DNA of 32,137 nt from Candidatus Thiodiazotropha taylori (lineage in GTDB: Bacteria > Pseudomonadota > Gammaproteobacteria > Chromatiales > Chromatiaceae). How positions within the stretch are numbered: the stretch's first letter is position 1; every line of letters starts with the position of its first letter. The notes below the pieces were generated by a model that was not told where the DNA came from, did not search any database, and saw only the letters and a program-made list of their open reading frames with translations. Shown here piece after piece: positions 1 to 8,350 of this stretch. The stretch is taken from NCBI GenBank assembly GCA_019100305.1, contig JAHRHW010000002.1, forward strand, positions 1-32,137, read 5' to 3'. A program made the translations under genes and the position numbers.

Positions 1-34
1 TGACAGTCACCTCCGGAAAATCCGGTAACTGTCA
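1..34. other. Inverted repeat (hairpin) downstream of the first gene
   Basis: TGACAGT at 1-7 pairs perfectly with ACTGTCA at 28-34. Inside it, either ACC 9-11 pairs with GGT 24-26 or CCGGA 13-17 pairs with TCCGG 21-25. It lies 50 bp beyond the stop codon of the minus-strand gene at 83-592, so it could be a terminator stem for that gene. The bases that would hold a U-tract are outside the window, so this cannot be settled. Confidence 0.35.
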
Positions 35-82
35 GATCGGGTCGTGATTACTACAATTCAATGATACTTCAATTGAATTATT

Positions 83-592
83 TTATCTGCTTCGTTGTAT
101 TGTTGATTTTGCATATATATTCATCACTATAAACGTCTGATCCAAAACCTGACTATAGTTCTCAATCAGCAAATCCAATCGATCGTTTAGCTCTGTTCTC
201 ACATACCAGAACTCTTGCCTATTCGCTATATAAAACGCCTGATAGTGGATAAGTATCGAGTTTCCGGTTTGATCAGAGGTTCGCCTCATTGTTGTTATGA
301 CCGATAAGCCTGGTATTGTAGTCAATTGCACATGATATTGATTGTCTATTCTGATGAGTCTTTTCTTGTCTTTGTTGATAAATCTATAGAACTTCTTTAT
401 TGCATCCTCCTCTGCATTAACAACTGAGGAAAACATGTTTACAGTAATATAGTCACCTCCTGACAAACCATATAACTTAAGAATGTACATTCCCTGACTT
501 TGCAGTGAAAGCCACTTGTAATCCGCTGCCACTACAGTCGTCGATAACAATGATATCACTATACTTAACATGAGATTCATCCTTGATTTCAT
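83..592 (-). CDS. Hypothetical secreted protein
   Basis: I do not recognise the family of this 169-residue protein. The N-terminus is a standard Sec signal peptide: basic MKSR, a hydrophobic core at about residues 7-20 and a likely signal peptidase I site after VVA-A near residue 23. The mature protein is about 146 residues, mixed alpha/beta by eye, with no cysteines, no further membrane segment and no known motif. It is therefore probably a soluble periplasmic protein. It stands alone: the upstream region (593-835) is AT-rich and shared divergently with the DsbA-fold gene, and a hairpin lies downstream at 1-34. The start at 592 is chosen because the signal peptide begins there. It could be lineage-restricted. 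The gene call is fairly safe; the function is unknown. Confidence 0.7.
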   Translation of the reverse strand: MKSRMNLMLSIVISLLSTTVVAADYKWLSLQSQGMYILKLYGLSGGDYITVNMFSSVVNAEEDAIKKFYRFINKDKKRLIRIDNQYHVQLTTIPGLSVITTMRRTSDQTGNSILIHYQAFYIANRQEFWYVRTELNDRLDLLIENYSQVLDQTFIVMNIYAKSTIQRSR

Positions 593-835
593 CGTTTTGA
601 TTTAGCTACTCCTCATCATGGTTAACAGTCGATTATGGTATTACACTTACTACTCATTCATTATATGTTTTATCTCCATCTAAACTTAACACTCTGTTTA
701 ATAAAATAATTTATTGAATCTCAACAATCCATTGATAACTGGTGTACAGTAATGTTATCCAACATCTATATCCATTTATAATAACCTCAGTGTTTATTAG
801 TTTAGTGAACTTCTTTATTTGAAATCCATAGTCTA

Positions 836-1462
836 ATGAATTGGAAGCAACATTTATATTACATTCATGACCCCATGTGCAGTTGGTGTTGGGCGTTCCG
901 TCCTACCCTTGATCGCCTACTGGAGAAGCTGCCTTCCGATATATCTACTAGTTTTCTTTTAGGCGGGCTGGCAGCAGATTCTGAACAACCAATGGATGTT
1001 GATTTGCGTAGAAAAATAGAAGAGACATGGAAGATGATCCAGACCAGACTTCCTGCTACTGAATTTAACTACGATTTCTGGACAAAAAACACACCGCGCC
1101 GATCAACATATCCGGCATGCAGATCTGTCATCGCAGTAAGAGAGATTGAGGCCACTAAAGAAAAAGCCATGATTTACGCCATTCAACAGGCCTATTATTT
1201 GAAAGCGATGAACCCTTCCGATCTACCTATTTTGGAAAAACTGGCTGTTGATATTGGAATCAGTGGCGCCATGTTTTTAAAAGTTTTTCACAGTGATACC
1301 ACGGCCATTCAACTCCTTTCAGAAATCGAAAAATGCAGATCTATGGGCATCCACAGTTTTCCCTCACTGGTACTCAAAGCTGACAATAGTCACTGGCCGA
1401 TCCCGATTGATTACCAAGATGAAAATACCATGTTAGAAGCCATCTTTCAGATCAATAGCTGA
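836..1462 (+). CDS. DsbA-family thioredoxin-fold protein, cytoplasmic
   Basis: This is a 208-residue member of the DsbA/FrnE-like thioredoxin superfamily. The active-site motif is CSWC (Cys15-Cys18) in the context DPMCSWCWAF, followed by a helical insertion. The cis-proline loop expected for the fold appears late in the protein as SFPSLVL. There is no signal peptide or membrane segment, so unlike classical DsbA it should act in the cytoplasm, as a thiol-disulfide oxidoreductase or isomerase of unknown substrate. Length and the CSWCWAF signature match the uncharacterised DsbA-like group often annotated simply as 'DsbA family protein'. The next gene (methyltransferase) starts 78 bp downstream on the same strand, so the two may be co-transcribed. 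No strong ribosome binding site is visible before the ATG. Confidence 0.85.
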   Translation: MNWKQHLYYIHDPMCSWCWAFRPTLDRLLEKLPSDISTSFLLGGLAADSEQPMDVDLRRKIEETWKMIQTRLPATEFNYDFWTKNTPRRSTYPACRSVIAVREIEATKEKAMIYAIQQAYYLKAMNPSDLPILEKLAVDIGISGAMFLKVFHSDTTAIQLLSEIEKCRSMGIHSFPSLVLKADNSHWPIPIDYQDENTMLEAIFQINS

Positions 1463-1540
1463 TGTAAATTTTACATAGCATCCTCAACTTCTCTGTTATA
1501 AACTTAAGTATTTAAATTATCAACTAATATTTCTCGACCT

Positions 1541-2137
1541 ATGCAAGACAGCACTAAACTGGATAAACTCAGAAAGGATATCGTATTTTCTGCCGACTTG
1601 GCGGGTGAGCAGCTTATCTTCCACTCTACATGGGGCATATTTTCTCCTAAGGAAATTGATACTGGCACACAACTCTTGGTGAATCTTCTTGAGATAGAGT
1701 CTGGAGATCGTTGTCTTGATCTGGGTTGCGGGTATGGCCCCATTGGACTGTATATGGCAAGGCGTGCCTATCAAGGCGAAACCCTATTAGTTGATAAAGA
1801 CTTTATGGCAGTAGACTACGCCAATGCGAACGCTAAACGTAATAACCTAACCAATGCAAAAGCAATCTTAAGCAATGCTTTTGATCATATTGATTCACAA
1901 ATCAAGTTTGATGTTATCGCCTCAAACATTCCTGCTAAAGTAGGTAAAGAGATGCTATCAATTATACTCAATGATGCATACTCGAGACTTAATGCTGGAG
2001 GTAAGCTCTATGTAGTCACCATAAACGGTTTACGTCAATACATGAAACGCAATCTAACTGATGTTTTTGCTGACTACAAAAAACTCAAGCAGGGAAAAAC
2101 CTATACTGTTGCAGTAGCACGCAAGCTAACAGATTAA
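1541..2137 (+). CDS. Class I SAM-dependent methyltransferase (RsmC/MTS-like)
   Basis: This 198-residue protein has a Rossmann-fold methyltransferase domain. The SAM-binding motif I, DLGCGYGPIG, begins at Asp60. An acidic residue ending strand beta-2 follows (LLVDKD), and a motif IV-like segment reads SNIPAK. It resembles the small-methyltransferase (MTS) domain of RsmC/RlmG-type rRNA guanine-N2 methyltransferases, including the upstream HSTWGIFSPKEIDTGT segment, but lacks their N-terminal duplicated half. The catalytic NPP(F/Y) motif is replaced by N-I-P-A, so the substrate is uncertain: it may be RNA or a small molecule. The gene ends 6 bp before the convergent tcdA stop codon. The DsbA-fold gene lies 78 bp upstream on the same strand. 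Confidence 0.8.
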   Translation: MQDSTKLDKLRKDIVFSADLAGEQLIFHSTWGIFSPKEIDTGTQLLVNLLEIESGDRCLDLGCGYGPIGLYMARRAYQGETLLVDKDFMAVDYANANAKRNNLTNAKAILSNAFDHIDSQIKFDVIASNIPAKVGKEMLSIILNDAYSRLNAGGKLYVVTINGLRQYMKRNLTDVFADYKKLKQGKTYTVAVARKLTD

Positions 2138-2143
2138 TCTGTC

Positions 2144-2911
2144 CTAAACTGGTTTTCCAGATAAATGGCCCAGCACATGCGCCACTGCAACCATTCCAAA
2201 AGTTGCTGTTACCGTCATTACAGAACCATACCCTGCACAATTCAGATCACTCTGAAACCCCTTGCCTGATTCCAAACAGGTTAAATCAACTGGAATGTTC
2301 TGTTGTTCCGTAGAGTACACACATGGCACACCAAAACGTCGTTTCAAATTATCCGGAAAATTATACTTTTGCCTGAGTAGTTTTCTGGTTTTAGATAGTA
2401 ACGGATCCTGCTCACTGCGACTCAGATCTATTTTGCGTATTTTTGTCGGATCAAGTTGACCACCAGCACCGCCAACTGTAATTATTGGTAATTTTTTTCT
2501 TTTACAGTAGGCAATCAATGCCGCTTTTGTCCGGAAACTATCAATGCAATCTATTACATAGTCGAAATCTTTACAAAGTAACTGTTGCAGATTTTTTTCT
2601 TCAACAAACTCTTCAATGCAATCGACTCTACATTCTGAGTTGATCTGCCCTACCCTTTCAGCAAGAACATTCACTTTCGCTTTACCGAGTTCACTCTCAA
2701 GCGCCTGAAGCTGTCGGTTGATATTTGATTCTGCGACATGATCCAAATCATAGAGACTTATGTTACCAATTCCACTTCGTGCGAGTGCTTCCACCACCCA
2801 GGACCCGACTCCACCAACGCCGATGACTGCGATATTTGAACTCCGTATGCAACTGACTCCCTTTTGGCCGTATAAGCGCGAAATACCTGAAAATCGCCTA
2901 TCGTAATCCAT
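2144..2911 (-). CDS. tcdA: tRNA threonylcarbamoyladenosine dehydratase TcdA (CsdL)
   Basis: This is an E1-like ThiF/MoeB/HesA-fold protein of 255 residues, close to the usual TcdA length of about 265. The nucleotide-binding glycine loop VIGVGGVGSWVVEALARSG lies at about residues 29-47, followed by an acidic segment (YDLDHVAESNINRQ) typical of the family. The sequence around CVYSTEQ in the C-terminal half is also TcdA-like. By family knowledge the enzyme uses ATP to cyclise t6A to ct6A at position 37 of ANN-decoding tRNAs, often with the sulfur-transfer partners CsdA/CsdE, which are not present nearby. The gene is monocistronic by appearance: its 3' end nearly meets the methyltransferase and the diguanylate cyclase gene behind it ends 98 bp away. 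MoeB or ThiF is less likely because no moa/thi genes are linked. Confidence 0.88.
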   Translation of the reverse strand: MDYDRRFSGISRLYGQKGVSCIRSSNIAVIGVGGVGSWVVEALARSGIGNISLYDLDHVAESNINRQLQALESELGKAKVNVLAERVGQINSECRVDCIEEFVEEKNLQQLLCKDFDYVIDCIDSFRTKAALIAYCKRKKLPIITVGGAGGQLDPTKIRKIDLSRSEQDPLLSKTRKLLRQKYNFPDNLKRRFGVPCVYSTEQQNIPVDLTCLESGKGFQSDLNCAGYGSVMTVTATFGMVAVAHVLGHLSGKPV

Positions 2912-3009
2912 TCAAAATCACCTAATGTCATGTAGAAACTGAACTTATAAATAGACTGCAATAAGACAAGGCATGCAGATAAGCATCAAAACAATCTCAG
3001 TAAGTTTGA

Positions 3010-5940
3010 TTAATTTCTTTTTAATAAACTCTGTAACTCATCGATGAATTGATCATGCATTGAAACCAGTTCCTCTAATCTTTGCAGCGCCTGCTTCTGA
3101 TTACCACTGCCTGACAAATTTCGTAACTCCTCAGCCAAAAGGTGTATCTGCTCATGATTTTCTCTGAGTTTACCATACTGCTCTAAATGTCCATATTTGA
3201 AATAACCAGTACCATGAAACCAGCGACCGAACTGGCAGCGGTTACTGTCTAATAAACTTTGATTTGATTGAGATCCAGCGTTGGCTATTGCATCTATTGA
3301 TTGATTTATCCATTGTTGATGGCCGACAATTGCTGTTTCCACATCTGTATTACTGTCTATCTCCAGTCTTTTATTTAAAGTTTGCCACTCCGTATTGCTG
3401 CGCCACTCTTCTCTCCAGCGCATAAAATCCTCTGCAGGCATTGGTCTTGCTATTCCGTAGCCCTGACCCAACTGGCATCCAAGTCGTAGTAAGGCCGCAC
3501 CATGTTCCAAACTCTCAACCCCCTCAGCTATCACCGGATGATGAAATGCGAGTGCCAATCTAACGACACTCTCTACAATTGCCAAGTCTTGAGGGTCCTC
3601 CAACATATCACACACAAAGCTTTGATCAATTTTTAATGTATTTACTGGTAATCGATGAAAATAGGTTAGTGATGAATAACCAGTACCAAAATCATCCAGT
3701 GTTATCTGTACACCCATTTCCTGACAGCGCAACAGGGGTTGGATTATCCGGCTTAAATCCTCAATGGAAGTTGTCTCCAAAATCTCGAGTTCTAGTTTAT
3801 TGGCAGGTACAGTGTCATATTTTTCCAGTGCCTCCTTCACATGATGAACAAAATCCGAATGTTGAAGATGATGCGGACCGATATTCACACTAACCGTTAA
3901 GTCCATTCCTTGGGATTGCCAGAGTTGCTGTTGCTCCAATGCTTTATCGATTACCCATTTTCCCAACTCGATCTCTAGGTCCGTATCGGTCATGATATGC
4001 AGGAATGAGCCCGGTGCCAGCATACCCTGCTCTGGATGGAACCATCTCAATAACGCTTCCATACCGATTACCTGGCCAGTGTACATATTAACTTTTGGCT
4101 GATAATAGAGGGCAAACTCGTTATCTCTAATCGCTTTGCTGAGACGATCATAGTTTTCTCGATAGGCTTTAACCTGCCTATCCTGCTCAGGATCGAATAG
4201 GTGGATACAGCTCTTACCTCGTTCCTTTGCTACATACATTGCTTGATCTGCATGTCGAAGCAGTAAATCTGCATCGGAATCATCTGATGGATAAAGCGTA
4301 AAGCCAATACTGGCAGATACGACTAACTCAATATCCTGAAGAATGATAGGCTCCTCAATCACCTGCATAACACGTTGCAGAATAAATTCACAACCTTCCT
4401 GGCTTTCAAGTTCGGTCAGTATAATTACAAATTCGTCACCACCGATTCTCGAGACGGTATCACCACCTCTGACGATATGTTCCAGTCGTTGGGCAACTTC
4501 AACAAGCACCAAATCACCCGTGTCATGCCCATATTTGTCATTTATTGGTTTAAAGCCATCCAGATCCAAGTAGCAAACCGCTACCAGGTGCCCCCTTCTT
4601 TTGGCTCTCACTATGGCCTGATTCAAGCGATCTGACTTCAAGAGACGGTTTGGAAGTCCTGTCAAGGAGTCATAATGCGCGATTCTGTCTAATTCAGCTT
4701 CAGCTTTTTTTCGATCGGTAATATCGTGAATGATAGAGTAGAGTACTTGTTTCCCACCCCAGTCAATCGGCCCTGAGTGCACCTCAACGTCTCTAATTTC
4801 TCCGCTTGCCAGTGCATGTTGAAAATAGAAATGATTTCGTTCTTCCCTTTTTGCCAGATCCATCTCATGGGCAATTTCAGCATCAGTCAAAACATTAATA
4901 TCCCCAATATTCTTATTCAACAACTGCCCAATATGGTAGCCATAATAGACTTCTGCAGCGCGATTTGCTGCAAGAATCTCTCCACTACCCGGATCAATCG
5001 TCAACATGATCGCTTTACTTTTTTCGAACAACATCCTGAAGCGTTCTTCACTGTCTCTTAGCGCATCGGAAAGCTCTTTTTCTCTCTCCAGCGCTTCACT
5101 GAGACCTTCGTTGCTCTTTTTCAGATCCTGATTAATATCTGCCAACTCTTGAGTGCGCATCTCAATTCGTTGTTCCAATTCACGTCCAGATTTTTTAAGT
5201 TCCACTATCTGTTTTTGTAGAATTCCACCCATCTCATGCAAGGAATAAGATAGCCGCCCAATCTCATCTTTGCTGCGAATGGCTATTTTCGAATCAAATT
5301 TTCCATTAGCAATCGATTCAGCATAACCAGATAGCTGTTTAACGGGTTCAATGACAGATCGCCGTAAAAAAAGATTAAGCAATAAGGCAATTACAACGAA
5401 TGTAACCAAGACATTGATTATTATTTGTGCAATCGCCTCTTCCACCTTCTGATCAACGATTGAGGATAGAAAACCGAGCCTGACAACACCAACATAGTTT
5501 TCATCATGATCAAATAAAGGTATTGAGACATCATAGTATCTTTCACCATCGAATCGATCATAAATCTGCCAGATTGGTGATTTTACGTTAAGAATTTTTT
5601 GTGCTACTGGATCTGTAAAGTGATACCCGATTAAGCTCTTGTCACTGTGGAATAAGACGATTCCAAGCTCATCTGTGACACCTGCATATGCGATGTGACT
5701 GTTTTTCTCGACCACTTCCACCAGTTTATTATCCATGCCTGAAAGCGAATCAAGCGGCAGTCCTAAAGCAAGCAATTCCGTCAACAGGCTTTCTATGCTA
5801 TATCCAATACCGAAACTGCCCGTTAGCAATGCATCTGTATACTTACTACGAAAACTGATTACATTAAGCATGGAACTGACTAAAAGAGAGATAGCCAGTA
5901 TGCCAATTGTAATTAAAAGAATTTTTCTACTAAGCCCCAT
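3010..5940 (-). CDS. Membrane sensor HAMP-PAS-GGDEF-EAL protein with C-terminal zinc-binding CZB domain
   Basis: This 976-residue c-di-GMP enzyme has one membrane segment at about 6-28, a periplasmic Cache-like sensor at about 30-165 and a second membrane segment at about 172-192. A HAMP domain (193-245), a coiled coil (245-300), a PAS domain (295-415), GGDEF (about 420-585) and EAL (about 595-845) follow. The GGDEF motif is intact (500-504), with an RGGD inhibitory site (491-494) exactly five residues before it. The EAL half keeps EALLRW (628), the DDFGTGYSSL loop (749), KIDQSF (770) and AEGVE (805), so both synthesis and hydrolysis look possible. The C-terminus matches the CZB zinc ligand pattern: His874, Cys902 in CQFGRW, and His929/His933 in HEQIH. 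It lies 140 bp downstream of a periplasmic binding-protein gene on the same strand, which probably supplies its input. Confidence 0.93.
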   Translation of the reverse strand: MGLSRKILLITIGILAISLLVSSMLNVISFRSKYTDALLTGSFGIGYSIESLLTELLALGLPLDSLSGMDNKLVEVVEKNSHIAYAGVTDELGIVLFHSDKSLIGYHFTDPVAQKILNVKSPIWQIYDRFDGERYYDVSIPLFDHDENYVGVVRLGFLSSIVDQKVEEAIAQIIINVLVTFVVIALLLNLFLRRSVIEPVKQLSGYAESIANGKFDSKIAIRSKDEIGRLSYSLHEMGGILQKQIVELKKSGRELEQRIEMRTQELADINQDLKKSNEGLSEALEREKELSDALRDSEERFRMLFEKSKAIMLTIDPGSGEILAANRAAEVYYGYHIGQLLNKNIGDINVLTDAEIAHEMDLAKREERNHFYFQHALASGEIRDVEVHSGPIDWGGKQVLYSIIHDITDRKKAEAELDRIAHYDSLTGLPNRLLKSDRLNQAIVRAKRRGHLVAVCYLDLDGFKPINDKYGHDTGDLVLVEVAQRLEHIVRGGDTVSRIGGDEFVIILTELESQEGCEFILQRVMQVIEEPIILQDIELVVSASIGFTLYPSDDSDADLLLRHADQAMYVAKERGKSCIHLFDPEQDRQVKAYRENYDRLSKAIRDNEFALYYQPKVNMYTGQVIGMEALLRWFHPEQGMLAPGSFLHIMTDTDLEIELGKWVIDKALEQQQLWQSQGMDLTVSVNIGPHHLQHSDFVHHVKEALEKYDTVPANKLELEILETTSIEDLSRIIQPLLRCQEMGVQITLDDFGTGYSSLTYFHRLPVNTLKIDQSFVCDMLEDPQDLAIVESVVRLALAFHHPVIAEGVESLEHGAALLRLGCQLGQGYGIARPMPAEDFMRWREEWRSNTEWQTLNKRLEIDSNTDVETAIVGHQQWINQSIDAIANAGSQSNQSLLDSNRCQFGRWFHGTGYFKYGHLEQYGKLRENHEQIHLLAEELRNLSGSGNQKQALQRLEELVSMHDQFIDELQSLLKRN

Positions 5941-6080
5941 AACGAGTGACTTGGCTATACCTTAATTAACATGTGTCAAAGAGAAAATCAGCTCAGAGAT
6001 TAAAGCAGTTACTTTTGGCAATCTATAGTTTGAAAAGATCAACATTCTCATGTTTGTTTTGATGTTCTCCTCATAGAATC

Positions 6081-7181
6081 TCATCTAATGATGTTTTCAC
6101 CAGCAAGTTGCAAAATACCAACCGGTACATTTATCCCAAATCTTTTAGTTTTATTTAAGTCAACAGCGTATCCAAAACGCGCAGGCCATTTAGGCTCAAT
6201 AAATTCAATTGGCACACCATCGAACAGTTCATGAACCATTTCACCCAACTGACGCCCCATACTCTCCAGACAGGGAAATACAACAGCTGTAGCACCCCAT
6301 TTAGAAACGACATCTTTCTTAACCAAGCCAATCAATGGTTTCTCACCATAAGCTTCTACAACCTCTGCAAAATGCTGTCTCGCCCCTAGTTGGTCATTAG
6401 GTTTTAAAAAAGCATCCACCCGATCATTCATCCGCTTGATAACGGGAACTGCCATCATTGCCATCTGTTCATCTCCACCCTCACCTGTTATCAATGGCAA
6501 GGGATGAAATATCACTTCAATATCACTAAAAGCAGGATCATGTTTCAGAAGGGCTTTTATCCATTTATTGTAGCTTTGAGATTGAGGCATATTGGCATAT
6601 ATCAATCCAACACTCCGTAATTCAGGCATTAATTGACGGAGAAACAAAAACCTTGACTTGACTGGAACAGGATAACTGACACCGGTGAAATTGACTTTTG
6701 GCGGTTGATCAAAGCTGTCTATAACTCCAATACCGATGGGGTCTGTAGGCGCGCCAAATACAACTGGCACATCACTTTCATAGAGTGTGTTTTTGGCGGA
6801 TATAGTGGCGACTGTGCCTCCAACATATACCACATCGTAATTATTCGGTATTTCACGCTTTAGAATTTCAGCACCCAAAGAGACACTGTTGTCAATATAG
6901 TGATGAGTGATTTCCAGGTTATCTCCTTGCCGATAACCTCTCAGCGTCAGTGTCTCAATGAGTGAATTGCGAACATCCTCATAGGGACTTCCAGCTTGAG
7001 AATCCAGAATCAGCAGGCGATAAACTTTATCTATCTCAGATGAGGAAATAGCGGCAACTGGGCTAAGACAACCTAGAATTGCCATCAAGACGCCAAGTGT
7101 GGCTTGTATTGTGCTCAATCTACCGTCAGCCAAGGTAGAAGTCATTGCTGTACAGTTGCCGGCTGAAGCTGCCAATCTCAT
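6081..7181 (-). CDS. ABC-type periplasmic substrate-binding protein (PF04392-like)
   Basis: This 366-residue protein resembles the 'ABC transporter substrate binding protein' family (PF04392, TrpX-like). Family-type stretches include YVGGTVATISAKN, VVFGAPTDPIG, the FTGVSYPVP segment and LRQLMPELRSVGLIYA. The N-terminus carries a long n-region, then a hydrophobic core (about 28-44). Cleavage could be after PVAA; an alternative is a poor lipobox at ILGC (Cys38). No permease or ATPase gene is next to it, so it is unlikely to be a plain importer component. The next gene on the strand, 140 bp on, is a transmembrane GGDEF-EAL protein, suggesting this protein captures a ligand and presents it to that sensor (inference). 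The start at 7181 is provisional; Met13 (7145) is possible. Confidence 0.85.
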   Translation of the reverse strand: MRLAASAGNCTAMTSTLADGRLSTIQATLGVLMAILGCLSPVAAISSSEIDKVYRLLILDSQAGSPYEDVRNSLIETLTLRGYRQGDNLEITHHYIDNSVSLGAEILKREIPNNYDVVYVGGTVATISAKNTLYESDVPVVFGAPTDPIGIGVIDSFDQPPKVNFTGVSYPVPVKSRFLFLRQLMPELRSVGLIYANMPQSQSYNKWIKALLKHDPAFSDIEVIFHPLPLITGEGGDEQMAMMAVPVIKRMNDRVDAFLKPNDQLGARQHFAEVVEAYGEKPLIGLVKKDVVSKWGATAVVFPCLESMGRQLGEMVHELFDGVPIEFIEPKWPARFGYAVDLNKTKRFGINVPVGILQLAGENIIR

Positions 7182-7678
7182 AATGGATCATCTCTATCTG
7201 CTCCAAGTATCTCTACCAATCACAAGCTTTTGCTGATAAGGATTTTCAACATTTTTTCCTTTATAATCAGCAAGCTGGTTCAACCAGCAAAATCCAGATA
7301 CAACGGCTTTCCTGATCCAATGGATTACCACACACAAAATGAGTGGCAAAACATGTGTCAGGCCTACTCATGAACTGAATTATACCCTACCGCAGCGACT
7401 TTTCACCCGCGATACCCAATTAAATGCTTTATGTATAAGTATTTAAACCCTGATTTTTCAGTTCAGCGAGGCTATATGACTGATATAAGGAATCCGACCC
7501 CATAAAGCTATTTTATGCTTTAAGACTAAAACTCCTAATAAAATAAGAATTATTGTACCAATCAAGTCAATCTCCTCCGTTACAACTTGTTACATCGGGT
7601 TACATCTCAGATAGGATCTTTTACACGCCGTATTCCAGACTATTGACTGTGGCTAATAACACCTATCTGGAGACTATC
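7182..7678. other. Divergent intergenic region upstream of the CpxP-like gene
   Basis: This is a 497-bp AT-rich spacer between the minus-strand binding-protein gene and the plus-strand CpxP-like gene, and must hold both promoters. The only well-defined signal is a set of three GTTACA direct repeats at 7579-7604, listed separately. An open frame extends upstream of the CpxP-like start to 7553, but it has no signal-peptide or family character and is not counted as coding. Confidence 0.6.
7579..7604 (+). promoter_or_regulatory. Three GTTACA direct repeats at 10-bp spacing, candidate response-regulator operator
   Basis: GTTACA occurs at 7579-7584, 7589-7594 and 7599-7604, each exactly ten bases from the next. 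Tandem direct half-sites one helical turn apart are the classic binding pattern of OmpR/PhoB/CpxR-type winged-helix regulators (CpxR in E. coli uses GTAAA-N5-GTAAA). The array lies 75 bp before the CpxP-like start codon and about 750 bp before an OmpR-type regulator gene, its likely binder (inference). A TTTACA hexamer at 7620-7625 may be a -35 element, but no convincing -10 is seen. Confidence 0.6.
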
Positions 7679-8158
7679 ATGAGTAAAACAGTAATTATCA
7701 TCGTCAGCCTGCTGGTACTTTTGCTGATCAGTGGGGTCGCCATTGCACGTTACAAGGGTTTTTGTGGCAGCTCAGAGGCAAAAATCGGCTGGATGGCAGA
7801 TAGATTGGATAAGCACTTGGATCTCACCGATAACCAGAGAGTTCACCTGGACAAGTTTCGCACAGAAATCATCTCCATGGCTGAGACTCTGCGTAGCGAT
7901 CGCGAGATCTATGCAAATGAGGCTGCTGACCTGCTCAATCAGTCGAGCCTCGACCGTGAACGTGCTCATACCCTTCTGATGCAAAAACAGGCTCAGCTGG
8001 CAAGTATCAGCAGTGATTTCATCGATGCATTCGCTGACTTTAGCGACAATCTTGAACAGCATCAACGGGATAAATTGCAGACCATGATTCTGCACCACAA
8101 AGCTCACCGACATTGCGGAGCGGGTTGTGATACCCCTGCAAAGCCAGATCAGGAATAG
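7679..8158 (+). CDS. Spy/CpxP-family periplasmic protein with His/Cys-rich tail
   Basis: This 159-residue protein begins with an N-terminal signal or anchor helix (about residues 4-23) and has a mostly helical mature part. The two LTxxQ-like motifs that define the Spy/CpxP/ZraP group are visible as LTDNQR and LEQHQR, flanking a long helical hairpin. The C-terminus reads HHKAHRHCGAGC, a potential metal-binding tail. Family members act as periplasmic chaperones or as inhibitors/sensors for the Cpx and Zra two-component systems, often responding to zinc or copper. The genes for an OmpR-type regulator and a histidine kinase follow on the same strand, so this is probably their accessory sensor and target. 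The start at 7679 is chosen because GGAG (7669-7672) sits six bases upstream and the signal helix begins there; the frame stays open to 7553. Confidence 0.82.
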   Translation: MSKTVIIIVSLLVLLLISGVAIARYKGFCGSSEAKIGWMADRLDKHLDLTDNQRVHLDKFRTEIISMAETLRSDREIYANEAADLLNQSSLDRERAHTLLMQKQAQLASISSDFIDAFADFSDNLEQHQRDKLQTMILHHKAHRHCGAGCDTPAKPDQE

Positions 8159-8161
8159 TGC

Positions 8162-8229
8162 GTGTTGATTGTTCAATGGATCGAATCGCCCTACTCCAAG
8201 CATTGATAGGGCGATTTGACCATCAACAC
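8162..8229 (+). other. Long two-part hairpin between the CpxP-like gene and the regulator gene
   Basis: An outer stem GTGTTGAT (8162-8169) pairs with ATCAACAC (8222-8229). An inner stem at 8182-8193 (CGAATCGCCCTA) pairs with 8207-8218 (TAGGGCGATTTG), with one G-U pair if transcribed; the terminal loop is 13 bases. It begins three bases after the CpxP-like stop codon. There is no U-tract on either strand, so it is not a typical intrinsic terminator. It could be an mRNA-stabilising or processing element that sets different expression levels of the two parts of the operon. Confidence 0.55.
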
Positions 8230-8350
8230 AACTGATTGTCGGATCAGAAACCGGTACTGGGTTTAACAGTGAGTATTTGGGTGGTCTCTACCGATTAAGA
8301 TATGCTTTGGCCTGTAAACAGAAATCTTTGACTAATATGCGGATCGTTTG

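Noticed and set aside
7553..7678. N-terminal extension of the CpxP-like gene
   Set aside because: It would bury the signal helix and overlap the GTTACA operator; GGAG six bases before the ATG at 7679 favours the shorter form.
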